64,000 nt of DNA, from assembly GCA_002426755.1 (NCBI GenBank), contig DINI01000018.1:32122-96121 (forward strand), written 5' to 3'. The first letter of the stretch is position 1. Each line of letters starts with the position of its first letter. This document shows positions 18,139 through 28,475 of this stretch, in pieces. Origin of the DNA: Flavobacteriaceae bacterium UBA5544. GTDB lineage: Bacteria; Bacteroidota; Bacteroidia; Flavobacteriales; Flavobacteriaceae. The notes under the pieces were generated by a model. The model did no database searches, was not told the DNA's origin, and saw nothing but the letters and a program-made list of their open reading frames with translations. Position numbers and translations under genes: made by a program.

Positions 18139-20462
18139 ACACAATAAAACTAACTAAAAAACTCTTAATTATCTCTGTATTGGCACTTTTTATGACATCT
18201 TGTGACAACAAAATGCATAAGAATGATACAGCTTCGAATGACTCTGACAATCCGTTTCAAAAACAGGTGGATTCCATTTTGGATTTAATGACACTTGAAG
18301 AGAAACTCGGACAACTCAACCTTCCTGGCTCCGGAGATATCACAACAGGTCAAGCGAAAAGTTCTGATATCGGAAAAAAAATTGAAGAAGGAAAAGTAGG
18401 AGGTCTGTTCAATATTAAATCGGTTGAAAAAATCCGTGATGTTCAAAAAGTCGCCATGGAAAAAAGCCGATTGAAAATTCCGTTGATTTTTGGAATGGAT
18501 GTGATTCACGGCTACGAAACCACCTTTCCGATTCCTTTAGGACTTTCTGCTTCCTGGGATATGGAAATGATTAAAAAAACAGCTCAAATTGCAGCCATGG
18601 AAGCCAGTGCCGATGGAATCAATTGGACATTTTCACCAATGGTTGATATTTCACGCGACCCACGCTGGGGACGTGTTTCTGAAGGTTCAGGCGAAGATGC
18701 CTATTTGGGAAGTGAAATTGCCAAAGCAATGGTTCATGGGTATCAAGGTGATGATTTGACAAAAAACATCACCATTTTGTCTTGTGTGAAGCATTTTGCA
18801 TTATATGGAGCACCCGAAGCAGGTCGCGACTATAATACGGTAGATATGAGTCGTATCAGAATGTATAACGAATATTTACCACCATATAAAGCGGCTGTTG
18901 ATGCAGGTGTTGGTTCGGTAATGGCATCTTTCAATGAAATCGATGGCATTCCAGCTACTGGAAATAAATGGTTGCTTACCGATTTGTTGCGTGACGATTG
19001 GGGTTTCAACGGTTTCGTAGTGACGGATTATACTGGGATTAATGAAATGGTGGACCATGGCATGGGCGACCTTCAAGCCGTGTCTTCTTTGGCATTAAAA
19101 GCAGGTGTTGATATGGATATGGTCGGCGAAGGTTTATTGACCACCTTGAAAAAATCCTTGGATGAAGAAAAAATCACCATAAACGATATTGACAATGCTG
19201 TAAGGCGAATTCTGACCGCAAAATATAAATTGGGTTTATTCGACGACCCCTACAAATATTGCGATGTCAACAGACCTAAAACCGATGTATTTACAGATGA
19301 ACACCGAGCATTCGCAAGAAAGGTTTCGGCTGAATCGATGGTCTTGTTGAAGAATTCTGAAAACATTTTACCATTAAAAAAATCAGGGACCATCGCCTTG
19401 ATTGGTCCTTTGGCAAATACAGCCGTCAACATGGCTGGTACTTGGAGTGTTGCCACTAAACAAGAACTTTCCAACCCACTTTTAGACGGACTTAAAACTG
19501 TAGTTGGTGACAGCGCCAAGATTTTATACGCTAAAGGAAGCAATCTAGATTATGATTTGGAGTTTGAAAAACGTGCCACCATGTTTGGCAAAGACATTCC
19601 GCGGGATGATAAAACCGATAAACAATTGCTCGATGAGGCCTTGTCAATCGCAAGGACATCGGATGTGATTATTGCTGCCATCGGTGAATCTGCCGAAATG
19701 AGCGGGGAAAGCAGTAGTCGTACAAATCTTGAAATTCCGCAAGCTCAAAAAGACTTGTTGAATGCTCTTTTAAAAACAGGCAAACCAGTTGTGGTTGTCT
19801 TGTTTACAGGAAGACCGCTGGTATTGACCGAAGAAAATGAATCAGCATCTACTATTTTGAATGTCTGGTTTCCGGGAAGTGAAGCAGGATTAGCCATTTC
19901 GGATGTCTTGTTTGGGGATGTGAATCCGTCAGGGAAATTGACGGCTACATGGCCGATGAATGTTGGTCAAGTGCCAATTTTCTACAATCAAAAAAATACA
20001 GGCAGGCCGTTAGGAAACAAAGAAGGTAAGTTCGAGAAATTCCGTTCCAATTATTTGGACGTCCGCAACGAACCATTATACCCTTTTGGTTATGGCTTGA
20101 GTTACACCAAGTTCGATTACAGTAATTTACAATTGAGCGCTACATCCATAAATTTTGATGGCACTATTGATATTTCAGTCGATGTGACCAATTCTGGTGA
20201 TTATGATGGGAAAGAAGTTGTGCAATTATACGTGAGAGATTTGGTAGGTTCTGTGACGCGGCCAGTTCGTGAGTTAAAAGGATTCCAGAAAGTGGATATT
20301 AAAAAAGGAGAAACCAAAACGGTCACTTTCAAATTGAGTGTTGAAGACTTAAAATTTTATAATTATGAGTTAGATTTTGTAGCTGAACCTGGCACGTTTG
20401 AAGTATTTGTAGGTACAGATTCCAATGCCAGTCTATCTTCAAAATTTGAATTAACGAAATAA
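18135..20462 (+). CDS. GH3 beta-glucosidase lipoprotein, copy 1
   Basis: A 775-residue BglX-like GH3 with lipoprotein signal (Cys23 in FMTSC). Domain order is the (beta/alpha)8 domain (IPLIFGMDVIHGYETTFPIP, FSPMVDISRDPRWGRVSEG, CVKHFALYGAPEAGRDYNT), the alpha/beta sandwich (SAEMSGESSSRTNLEIP, with a probable acid/base Glu) and a C-terminal fibronectin-type domain (VVQLYVRDLVGSVTRPVREL). The nucleophile is Asp298 in FVVTDYTG, where most relatives have SDW or SDY. Expected to release glucose from beta-gluco-oligosaccharides; family GH3 includes enzymes acting on beta-1,2-linked sophoro-oligosaccharides. Confidence 0.92.
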   Translation: MNTIKLTKKLLIISVLALFMTSCDNKMHKNDTASNDSDNPFQKQVDSILDLMTLEEKLGQLNLPGSGDITTGQAKSSDIGKKIEEGKVGGLFNIKSVEKIRDVQKVAMEKSRLKIPLIFGMDVIHGYETTFPIPLGLSASWDMEMIKKTAQIAAMEASADGINWTFSPMVDISRDPRWGRVSEGSGEDAYLGSEIAKAMVHGYQGDDLTKNITILSCVKHFALYGAPEAGRDYNTVDMSRIRMYNEYLPPYKAAVDAGVGSVMASFNEIDGIPATGNKWLLTDLLRDDWGFNGFVVTDYTGINEMVDHGMGDLQAVSSLALKAGVDMDMVGEGLLTTLKKSLDEEKITINDIDNAVRRILTAKYKLGLFDDPYKYCDVNRPKTDVFTDEHRAFARKVSAESMVLLKNSENILPLKKSGTIALIGPLANTAVNMAGTWSVATKQELSNPLLDGLKTVVGDSAKILYAKGSNLDYDLEFEKRATMFGKDIPRDDKTDKQLLDEALSIARTSDVIIAAIGESAEMSGESSSRTNLEIPQAQKDLLNALLKTGKPVVVVLFTGRPLVLTEENESASTILNVWFPGSEAGLAISDVLFGDVNPSGKLTATWPMNVGQVPIFYNQKNTGRPLGNKEGKFEKFRSNYLDVRNEPLYPFGYGLSYTKFDYSNLQLSATSINFDGTIDISVDVTNSGDYDGKEVVQLYVRDLVGSVTRPVRELKGFQKVDIKKGETKTVTFKLSVEDLKFYNYELDFVAEPGTFEVFVGTDSNASLSSKFELTK

Positions 20463-20471
20463 ACCATTGAA

Positions 20472-22571
20472 ATGAAAAAATTACTCACCCTTATACTTTG
20501 TGGCTCTTTTACAATCAATTTTGCACAGCAGATACAGTCACCTTCAAAAGATGTTTCGGTCGATTTCTCGTTGTCCAATCAAGGTGAACCAACCTACAAA
20601 GTCACTTACAAAGGAAAAGAAGTCATCAAGCCTAGTAAAATGGGAATTGTTTTGAAAGATGGTAAATCTTTAATGAATAATTTCATAATTGAAGGTTTGA
20701 AAGCAAACAATGTTGATGAAAATTGGACTCCGGTTCTGGGAGAAGAGTCAACAATTAGGAACAATTACATTCAAATGACCTTTCATTTGCTTCAGCAAGA
20801 TTCAAATAAAAAATTGGACATCGTATTCAAAGTTTATAATGAAGGTGTGGCATTTCGATACGAATTTCCTTTTGAAAAAACAGTGAGTTATTTTGTCGTT
20901 TCAGATGAGAATACGGAATTCAACCTTACAGGAGACCATAAAACCTTTTGGCTTCCTGGCGATTATGACAGTCAGGAATACAACTATAACGAAACCAAAT
21001 TGTCGCAGATTGATATTTCAAAAATCGATAGAGCCAATGGCATTGCGCTTCAAAGTATAGACAACAATTTTAGAGTGCAGTCGCCTTTGATGATGAAATC
21101 TGCTGATGGATTGTACATCAATATTTTTGAAGCAGCGGTGAATAATTACCCTGTAATGCATTTGAATGTTGATACTAAAAATTTCAAATTGAAATCGAAT
21201 TTAGTTCCAAATGCCATTGGAGACAAAGCCTATTTGAGAACACCATCCACCACACCTTGGAGAACCATTATGGTCAGCGATGACGCACGGGATATCGTTG
21301 GTTCAAAAATGATTTTAAACTTGAACGAACCGAACAAAATTGAAGATACGTCTTGGATTAAACCGATGAAATATGTCGGAATTTGGTGGGAAATGCATGT
21401 TGGAAAATCCACTTGGGATTACGCTGGAAGCCAAAATGCTCAAAATGCCGGAACAGGCAATATGATTCCAACAGGAAAGCACGGCGCCACCACCGAAAAC
21501 ACAAAACGTTATATTGATTTTGCCGCAAAACACGGCTTTGATGGTGTTTTGGTAGAAGGATGGAATGTCGGTTGGGAAGATTGGTTTGGCAATTGGAAAG
21601 AGGATGTTTTCGACTTTACAACGCCATATCCAGATTTTGACATTGATGAAGTGAATCGTTATGCCAAAGCCAAAGGTGTCAAAATGATTATGCACCACGA
21701 AACATCGGGTTCCGTTGGTAACTACGAACGCCATTTGGATAGAGCGATGGATTTGATGAAAAAATATGGGTATCCGGCAGTAAAATCTGGTTATGTTGGT
21801 CGAATCATTCCACGTGGTGAATATCACGATGGCCAAGCAATGGTGAACCATTTCAACTTTGTGGCACAGCGAATGGCAGACAATCAATTAATGCTGAATT
21901 CACACGAAAGTACACGACCAACGGGCTATCACAGAACCTATCCAAACTATATCGCTGCCGAAGCGGCTCGTGGCAATGAATTCAATGCTTGGAGCAATGG
22001 AAATATTCCTTCACACGAGACGGTTTTACCATTCACAAGATTATTGGGTGGTCCAATGGATTATACGCCAGGAATTTTTGAAATAAAAATGAGTGTTTAT
22101 GACCCAACTAAAACGGAGCAAGTTCATACAACCTTGGCTAAACAGTTAGCGCTCTACGTGACCATGTATTCGCCCTTGCAAATGGCTGCCGATTTACCTG
22201 AAAATTATGAGAAGCATTTAGATGCGTTTCAATTTATCAAAGACGTTCCAGCCGATTGGAAACATTCAATTTATTTGGAAGCAGAGCCAGGCGATTATTT
22301 GACGGTTGTGCGTCAAGATAAAAATTCTGAAAGCTGGTTTTTAGGAGCCATAACCGATGAAAACCCTAGAACCACCGAATTGAAATTGGATTTTCTTTCA
22401 CCAAATAAAAAATATAAAGCCACCATCTACCAAGATGGAAAAGATGCGCATTGGGAGAAAAACCCAAAAAGTTACACTGTTAAAACGGAAACTGTCACCA
22501 GCAAGTCCAAGCTAAAATTGAATTTGGCTGCAGGAGGCGGAACCGCGGTAAGTTTAGTTCCAATGAATTAA
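20472..22571 (+). CDS. GH97 inverting alpha-glucosidase-type glycoside hydrolase (SusB-like)
   Basis: A 699-residue exported protein (signal ends near NFAQ). It has the GH97 N-terminal beta-sandwich, a barrel (KYVGIWWEMHVGKSTWDY) and a C-terminal beta domain. Glu410 (MHHETSG), Glu479 (NSHESTRPTG) and Glu503 (RGNEFNAW) are spaced 69 and 24 residues apart, the spacing I recall for Glu439, Glu508 and Glu532 of Bacteroides SusB. The retaining GH97 aspartate position reads VKSGYVG, with no Asp. That points to an inverting alpha-glucosidase, so the substrate or its branches probably include alpha-linked glucose. It sits between two GH-type genes in the operon, 9-10 bp from each. Confidence 0.88.
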   Translation: MKKLLTLILCGSFTINFAQQIQSPSKDVSVDFSLSNQGEPTYKVTYKGKEVIKPSKMGIVLKDGKSLMNNFIIEGLKANNVDENWTPVLGEESTIRNNYIQMTFHLLQQDSNKKLDIVFKVYNEGVAFRYEFPFEKTVSYFVVSDENTEFNLTGDHKTFWLPGDYDSQEYNYNETKLSQIDISKIDRANGIALQSIDNNFRVQSPLMMKSADGLYINIFEAAVNNYPVMHLNVDTKNFKLKSNLVPNAIGDKAYLRTPSTTPWRTIMVSDDARDIVGSKMILNLNEPNKIEDTSWIKPMKYVGIWWEMHVGKSTWDYAGSQNAQNAGTGNMIPTGKHGATTENTKRYIDFAAKHGFDGVLVEGWNVGWEDWFGNWKEDVFDFTTPYPDFDIDEVNRYAKAKGVKMIMHHETSGSVGNYERHLDRAMDLMKKYGYPAVKSGYVGRIIPRGEYHDGQAMVNHFNFVAQRMADNQLMLNSHESTRPTGYHRTYPNYIAAEAARGNEFNAWSNGNIPSHETVLPFTRLLGGPMDYTPGIFEIKMSVYDPTKTEQVHTTLAKQLALYVTMYSPLQMAADLPENYEKHLDAFQFIKDVPADWKHSIYLEAEPGDYLTVVRQDKNSESWFLGAITDENPRTTELKLDFLSPNKKYKATIYQDGKDAHWEKNPKSYTVKTETVTSKSKLKLNLAAGGGTAVSLVPMN

Positions 22572-22581
22572 AATATTAAAG

Positions 22582-24357
22582 ATGAATTTTAAAAGCAAAA
22601 TAAGTAGCACTTTGATTTTTTTGATGTGTTTTTTGATGTCCAATCAAATCGTAGCACAACAAAAAACCTATTGCAATCCTATCAATATCGATTATGGTTA
22701 TACACCTTTTGATGTGTTTTCAAAACAGGGAAAACATCGCGCAACGGCTGACCCAGTAATCGTTAATTTCAGGGATAAATTGTTCCTGTTTTCCACAAAT
22801 CAAGAAGGGTATTGGTATAGTGACGATATGCTCAATTGGAAATTCGTCTATCGTAAATTTCTATTGGACGACACCTATACACACGATTTGAACGCACCAG
22901 CGGTTTGGGCCATGAAGGACACGTTGTATGTGTATGGCTCAACTTGGAAATCTGATTTTCCAATCTGGAAAAGTACCAACCCAACTGAAGACGATTGGGA
23001 AATTGCAGTCGATACGCTTAAAGTAGGAGCATGGGACCCGGCATTTCATTATGACGAAGATAAGAACAAACTCTATCTATATTGGGGTTCAAGTAATGTC
23101 TGGCCAATTTTAGGAACAGAAATCAACACCAAAACGATGCAATCCGAAGGTTACACCGTTCCAATCGTGAGATTATATCCAGAAGACCATGGTTGGGAAC
23201 GCTTTGGGGAATATAACGACAATGTATTTTTGCAACCCTTTATTGAAGGCGCATGGATGACCAAACACAATGATAAATATTACATGCAATATGGTGCGCC
23301 GGCCACAGAATTCAGTGGTTATTCGGATGGTGTGTATGTGAGCAAGGACCCATTGGACAGGTTTGAATATCAACAGCACAATCCGTTTTCATACAAACCA
23401 GGAGGTTTTGCTCGTGGAGCTGGTCATGGCGCCACGTTTCAGGATAACTTTGATAACTATTGGCATGTTTCGACCATCTTTATTTCCACCAAAAATAATT
23501 TTGAGCGTCGTCTTGGTATTTGGCCTGCAGGATTCGATAAAGATGATGTCATGTATTGTAACACGGCTTATGGAGACTATCCGACATTATTGCCAGAATA
23601 TGCGAAAGGCAAGGATTTTTCAAAAGGCTTGTTCACCGGTTGGATGCTTTTAAACTATCAAAAACCAGTTATTGTTTCTTCAACATTAGGTGGTTACCAT
23701 TCTAATTTTGCAGTTGACGAAGATATCAAAACCTATTGGAGTGCCAAGTCTGGCGATAAAGGCGAATGGTTTCAAACGGATTTGGGCGAAGTGTCAACCA
23801 TCAATGCCATACAAATCAACTACGCCGACCAAGATGTGGAATTCAAGGGAAAAACTTTGGGCAAATTCCATCAATATAAAATCTATGGTTCCAATGATGG
23901 TAAAAAATGGACTGTGATTGTTGATAAGAGCAAAAACAGCACCGACGTTCCACACGATTATGTCGAATTTGATAATACAGTGAAAGCCCGATATATCAAA
24001 ATGGAAAACTTGCACATGCCAACGGGTAAATTTGCTTTAAGCGGTTTTCGGGTTTTTGGAAAAGGGAATGGTGCAAAACCTGAAAAAGTAGAAAATTTCA
24101 TCGCTTTGCGTTCAAGTCCTGAAAAATATGGTGAACGTAGAAGTATTTGGTTCAAATGGCAACAAAATCAATTGGCTGATGGCTACGTCATTTATTGGGG
24201 GAAATCACCTGATAAAATGTATGGCAGCATTATGGTCTATGGGAAAAACGAATATTTTTTCACAGGTGCCGACAGAACGGATGCTTATTATTTTCAAATA
24301 GAAGCTTTCAATAATAATGGGATGTCAGAACGCACTGAAATTATCAAATCAGAATAA
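22582..24357 (+). CDS. GH43-like five-bladed beta-propeller hydrolase with discoidin (F5/8 type C) domain
   Basis: A 591-residue secreted protein (signal ends near NQIVAQ). Residues of about 25-390 look like a GH43/GH117-type beta-propeller (RATADPVIVNFRDKLFLFST, DLNAPAVWAMKDTLYVYGS, GAWDPAFHYDEDKNKLYLYW, FIEGAWMTKHNDKYYMQYG). About 395-500 is a discoidin-like domain (AKSGDKGEWFQTDLGEVSTI to YIKMENLHMPTG). The last 90 residues resemble fibronectin type III. The usual GH43 acid residues cannot be assigned with certainty, so the substrate (arabinose, xylose, galactose or other linkage) is open. Confidence 0.75.
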   Translation: MNFKSKISSTLIFLMCFLMSNQIVAQQKTYCNPINIDYGYTPFDVFSKQGKHRATADPVIVNFRDKLFLFSTNQEGYWYSDDMLNWKFVYRKFLLDDTYTHDLNAPAVWAMKDTLYVYGSTWKSDFPIWKSTNPTEDDWEIAVDTLKVGAWDPAFHYDEDKNKLYLYWGSSNVWPILGTEINTKTMQSEGYTVPIVRLYPEDHGWERFGEYNDNVFLQPFIEGAWMTKHNDKYYMQYGAPATEFSGYSDGVYVSKDPLDRFEYQQHNPFSYKPGGFARGAGHGATFQDNFDNYWHVSTIFISTKNNFERRLGIWPAGFDKDDVMYCNTAYGDYPTLLPEYAKGKDFSKGLFTGWMLLNYQKPVIVSSTLGGYHSNFAVDEDIKTYWSAKSGDKGEWFQTDLGEVSTINAIQINYADQDVEFKGKTLGKFHQYKIYGSNDGKKWTVIVDKSKNSTDVPHDYVEFDNTVKARYIKMENLHMPTGKFALSGFRVFGKGNGAKPEKVENFIALRSSPEKYGERRSIWFKWQQNQLADGYVIYWGKSPDKMYGSIMVYGKNEYFFTGADRTDAYYFQIEAFNNNGMSERTEIIKSE

Positions 24358-24367
24358 AACCATCGAT

Positions 24368-26602
24368 ATGAAATCAAAGCAGTTTTTAGCCGTCATTGTC
24401 ATCATTTTTGGATGTCAAGGTTTTATGAATGCCCAAAATGCACCTTCTATTTATGAATCTAAAGTGGATTCATTGATGAATTTGATGACTCTCGAAGAAA
24501 AAATCGGTCAGACCGTGATGTATGGAGGCGATTGGTCTGTTACTGGTCCAACAACAAAAACTGACTTTGTAGCATATATCAAACAAGGCAGTGTGGGAGC
24601 GATGTTAAATGTGTACACCGCTAAAGGCACTCGAGATTTACAAAAAGTTGCGGTTGAAGAAACACGATTGGGAATTCCGTTGCTCTTTGGTTATGATGTC
24701 ATTCATGGCATGAGAACGATTTTTCCAATCAATTTGGGTATGTCTGCCAGTTGGGACCCAAGCCTTATCGAGCAAAGTTCGCGTATCGCAGCTGAAGAAG
24801 CCTCTGCCGAAGGTTTGCATTGGACCTTTGCACCGATGGTTGATATTGCTCGCGACCCACGTTGGGGACGCATCTCCGAAGGTGCGGGTGAAGACGTCTA
24901 TTTGGGAAGTATGATGGCTAAAGCGTATGTAAAAGGGTTTCAAGGTGATGACCTTTCAAAACCCAATACCATTTTGGCGTGTGCCAAACATTACGTGGCT
25001 TACGGTGCCGCCCAAGCAGGTCGTGATTACCACACCGTAAATATGGGTGAAGACGAATTGCGCAACGTCTATTTGCCTCCTTTTAAAGCCACTGTGGATG
25101 CTGGCGTAGAAACATTTATGTCCGCATTTAACGAATTGAACGGCGTTCCAACTTCGGGAAATAAATATACTTTAAGAGATATTTTAAAAGGTGAATGGGA
25201 TTTTAAAGGTTTTGTGGTTTCAGATTATACATCCATCAATGAAATGATTCCCCATGGATTTGCTAAAGACAGCATCGATGCAGCGCGTATAGGGATGAAC
25301 ACTGGCGTGGATATGGACATGATGGGACATTTATACAGAAAATTTTTAAAGGATTTGGTCGAGGAAGGCAAAGTAGAAGAAGCAACGATTGATGATGCAT
25401 GCCGAAGAATTTTATTGGCCAAATTCAAATTAGGTTTATTTGATGACCCATACCGTTATTCTGACGATAAAAGAGAAAAGGAAACCATTTATAAACCCGA
25501 ATTTCTAAAAGCAGCGCGCGAAACTGCAGCAGCTTCTTCTGTATTGTTGAAGAATGATAACAATGCCTTACCACTGGATAAAATAAAAAATATAGCTCTC
25601 ATCGGCCCTTTGGCGAAAGATGAATATCATATTAACGGAAATTGGGGTGGTGCAGGAGACCGGAAAGGAAAATCTGTCAGTGTTTTTGAAGGGTTGCAGG
25701 ACTATTTGAAAAGCAATCAAATCATTTATGCTAAAGGTTGTGAAATTGTAAAAGATGATGAAAATGGTTTTCAAGAAGCTATTAATGCTGCCAAAAAAGC
25801 AGATGTTGTGGTTCTGGTGATGGGTGAAGACCATGGCATGAGTGGGGAAGCGGCTTCAAGAACCAATTTGAAAATTCCTGGCATCCAACCCAAATTGATT
25901 AAAAAAATTCGTGAAGCGGTTCCAAACAAAAAAATAATCTTGGTGTTGATGAATGGCAGACCACTGAATCTTTCCGAAGAAATCAGTCAAGTCGATGCCA
26001 TATTGGAAGCTTGGTTTCCCGGTACCATGGGCGGAAGCGGTATTTCTGATGTTTTGTACGGAGCTTATAATCCGTCAGGAAAATTAACAGTCACGTTCCC
26101 AAGAAATGTGGGTCAAGTCCCTATTTATTACAACATGAAAAATACGGGACGGCCAATTCCAGAAACTAATCCTGGGGAAGATTATAAATCCAACTATATC
26201 GATTCTCCAAATACACCTTTGTTTGTATTTGGTCACGGTTTAAGTTATACCACCTTTCAGTATTCATATGTGACCTTGTCGGCAGCAAACATTGGTTTTA
26301 ATGATACATTGACCGCAACCGCAACCATCACAAATACTGGAAATTTTGATGGGAATGAAGTGGTGCAACTCTATGTCCATGACAAAGTGGGAAGCCTTAC
26401 ACGACCAGTTAAAGAATTGAAAGGCTTTCAAAAGATATTTTTGAAGAAGGGCGAAAGCAAAACAGTTACTTTCAACTTGACCGTTGAGGATTTAAAGTAT
26501 TATAACAATGAAAACCAATTCACTGTAGAACCAGGAGAATTTGAGATTGCCATTGCACCGAGTTCTGATTTTAAATTTAAACACACATTTACTCTTAACT
26601 AA
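24368..26602 (+). CDS. GH3 beta-glucosidase, copy 2
   Basis: A 744-residue GH3 with a signal peptide ending near FMNAQ, so probably periplasmic rather than lipid-anchored. The start at 24368 (MKSKQF) was chosen over an in-frame ATG at 24317, which lies inside the preceding gene and has no signal character. Landmarks are IPLLFGYDVIHGMRTIFPIN, FAPMVDIARDPRWGRISEG, CAKHYVAYGAAQAGRDYHT, nucleophile Asp286 in FVVSDYTS, and the second-domain EDHGMSGEAASRTNL. The C-terminal domain has VVQLYVHDKVGSLTRPVKEL. Closest in the window to the GH3 at 18135; probably cleaves oligosaccharides from this PUL. Confidence 0.92.
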   Translation: MKSKQFLAVIVIIFGCQGFMNAQNAPSIYESKVDSLMNLMTLEEKIGQTVMYGGDWSVTGPTTKTDFVAYIKQGSVGAMLNVYTAKGTRDLQKVAVEETRLGIPLLFGYDVIHGMRTIFPINLGMSASWDPSLIEQSSRIAAEEASAEGLHWTFAPMVDIARDPRWGRISEGAGEDVYLGSMMAKAYVKGFQGDDLSKPNTILACAKHYVAYGAAQAGRDYHTVNMGEDELRNVYLPPFKATVDAGVETFMSAFNELNGVPTSGNKYTLRDILKGEWDFKGFVVSDYTSINEMIPHGFAKDSIDAARIGMNTGVDMDMMGHLYRKFLKDLVEEGKVEEATIDDACRRILLAKFKLGLFDDPYRYSDDKREKETIYKPEFLKAARETAAASSVLLKNDNNALPLDKIKNIALIGPLAKDEYHINGNWGGAGDRKGKSVSVFEGLQDYLKSNQIIYAKGCEIVKDDENGFQEAINAAKKADVVVLVMGEDHGMSGEAASRTNLKIPGIQPKLIKKIREAVPNKKIILVLMNGRPLNLSEEISQVDAILEAWFPGTMGGSGISDVLYGAYNPSGKLTVTFPRNVGQVPIYYNMKNTGRPIPETNPGEDYKSNYIDSPNTPLFVFGHGLSYTTFQYSYVTLSAANIGFNDTLTATATITNTGNFDGNEVVQLYVHDKVGSLTRPVKELKGFQKIFLKKGESKTVTFNLTVEDLKYYNNENQFTVEPGEFEIAIAPSSDFKFKHTFTLN

Positions 26603-26630
26603 AAAACATAAATCTTAATATAAAAACACT

Positions 26631-28463
26631 ATGAAAAAACTATTACTCTCATTTTTAATATTGACCGTATTCATCGGATATTCTCAAGAATATTCCTATG
26701 TAGATTTTGGTAATTCTGCTACCGTAACAGCAGGCAACTGGAATAACCTTGTGGTGACTACACAAAATCAAGAAGGATTATCTTTAGGTTTAATTGACAG
26801 CAACGGTAATACTACTGGCGCAACGCTGACATTATCAGATTCTTTTGACCACATCAATGCCAATGGAACTACCTCACCAAATGGAGCATTGCCTTTTCCT
26901 TCATCATCCACGCGAGATAGTTTCTTTGGTGCCACTGATGCAGGGTTTAACGGAAATGTAAATCCAACAGGGGGTTTTACCTTATCAGGTTTGGATCCGA
27001 CGAAATACTATTCGTTCTCTATATTTAGCTCAAGGGCTGGAGTTAGTGATAATCGAGAAACTTTATATACAGTAGTCGGTTCTACAACTGCGTCACAGGC
27101 ATTAAATCCTTCAAATAACACAACAGATACAGCTGATATTTTAAATATTCAACCAAACGCCAGTGGAGTAATAACACTGACAGCACAACCTGGTACAAAC
27201 AACAATAATAGTTTTGGGTTCTATTATTTGGGTGCTTTACAATTAATAAAAAGTGATACGCCAATTGGAGATACGACACCAGACCCGGAATTAACACTGA
27301 CCTATCCAAATGGTGGTCATTTATGGGAAGTTGGAAAAACGGTGAGAGTTAAATGGTCAAGTATCTCGGTGCCGGATATGCTGATTGAATTTTCATCAGA
27401 TAATGGCGTAACATGGTCTACGATTGCAACAGCTCCAGGGTCACTTCAATACTATGACATGATTGTTCCTAACGAAATTTCTACCGAATGTTTGGTACGA
27501 ATTTCTGGAGAGGGATTGGCTGACATCAGTGAAAATAGGTTTACTGTTATTGAAAATGAAGGTATCGCATATAGGATTGTGATTTTAGGTTCATCAACAG
27601 CCGCTGGAACTGGACCGTCTGACGGAAACAATGCTTGGGTGCCAAAATACAAAACTTACTTGACTGAAATGGACACGCGTTATGAAGTCATTAATTTGGC
27701 TTTAGGAGGATTTGCCACATACAATATTCTTCCGACTGGAAGTACAATCCCTGCTGGTGTGAACAGAACAATTGATATTGAGAGAAATATTACGAAAGCT
27801 TTATCATTGAATCCAGGTGGAATCATTATAAACATGCCCTCCAATGATGCGGCAAGTGGATATCCTGTATCTGACCAAATAGCAAACTATAACCTTATCA
27901 GTGCTGAAGCAGTCAGCGCAAACGTTCCAATGTGGGTAACAACTCCACAACCAAGAAACTTTGGAAGTAACACAACCAATCTTAACATACAATTGCAAAT
28001 GATTCCTGAAACCTACAATTTATTCGGTAATGATTATACAGTTGATTTTTGGACAGGATTTCCCGTTGCAAATAATAATGGCATTTTGCCAATTTACGAT
28101 TCAGGTGATGGGATTCATATGAATGATGCTGCTCACCAAATTCTTTATGATAGAATAATTGGAAAAGGTATTCATACAACAGTTAGAGATAATGCCCTGA
28201 ATATTGACGAATTTGAGGTTGCAACTATCAAGATTTTTCCAAATCCAATAGTGCAGGATTGTACCATTCAGTTTTCTGAAGCGGTTTTTGGCAATGTCAA
28301 TATCACTATGACGGATATGTTGGGTAAAAAAGTATATACAACCAATCAAACGATTGATAACGGAAGTGTTCGATTTGAAAGAGGCAATCTAGAATCAGGA
28401 CTGTATGTTATGTCTCTATCATATAATAACAAATCAATAGCAAAACAAATTATTATTAACTAA
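26631..28463 (+). CDS. T9SS type A secreted SGNH-hydrolase esterase with N-terminal beta-sandwich domain
   Basis: A 610-residue protein with signal MKKLLLSFLILTVFIGYSQ. Residues 20-205 form a beta-sandwich domain (SYVDFGNSATVTAGNWNN, PTGGFTLSGLDPTKYYSFSI) shared with the next gene. About 215-310 is an Ig/Fn-like domain. From about 315 to 525 there is an SGNH-type hydrolase with block I LGSSTAAGTG, block II LGGFATYN, block III NMPSNDA and block V DSGDGIHMNDAAH. The last 80 residues are a T9SS type A sorting domain (IKIFPNPIVQD, GLYVMSLSYNN). It is therefore secreted across the outer membrane and probably deacylates the glycan. Confidence 0.82.
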   Translation: MKKLLLSFLILTVFIGYSQEYSYVDFGNSATVTAGNWNNLVVTTQNQEGLSLGLIDSNGNTTGATLTLSDSFDHINANGTTSPNGALPFPSSSTRDSFFGATDAGFNGNVNPTGGFTLSGLDPTKYYSFSIFSSRAGVSDNRETLYTVVGSTTASQALNPSNNTTDTADILNIQPNASGVITLTAQPGTNNNNSFGFYYLGALQLIKSDTPIGDTTPDPELTLTYPNGGHLWEVGKTVRVKWSSISVPDMLIEFSSDNGVTWSTIATAPGSLQYYDMIVPNEISTECLVRISGEGLADISENRFTVIENEGIAYRIVILGSSTAAGTGPSDGNNAWVPKYKTYLTEMDTRYEVINLALGGFATYNILPTGSTIPAGVNRTIDIERNITKALSLNPGGIIINMPSNDAASGYPVSDQIANYNLISAEAVSANVPMWVTTPQPRNFGSNTTNLNIQLQMIPETYNLFGNDYTVDFWTGFPVANNNGILPIYDSGDGIHMNDAAHQILYDRIIGKGIHTTVRDNALNIDEFEVATIKIFPNPIVQDCTIQFSEAVFGNVNITMTDMLGKKVYTTNQTIDNGSVRFERGNLESGLYVMSLSYNNKSIAKQIIIN

Positions 28464-28475
28464 AAACAAACACTG

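Noticed and set aside
21315..21887. Minus-strand 190-codon ORF
   Set aside because: Antisense to the GH97 catalytic domain; His/Ile/Phe-rich composition typical of shadow frames.
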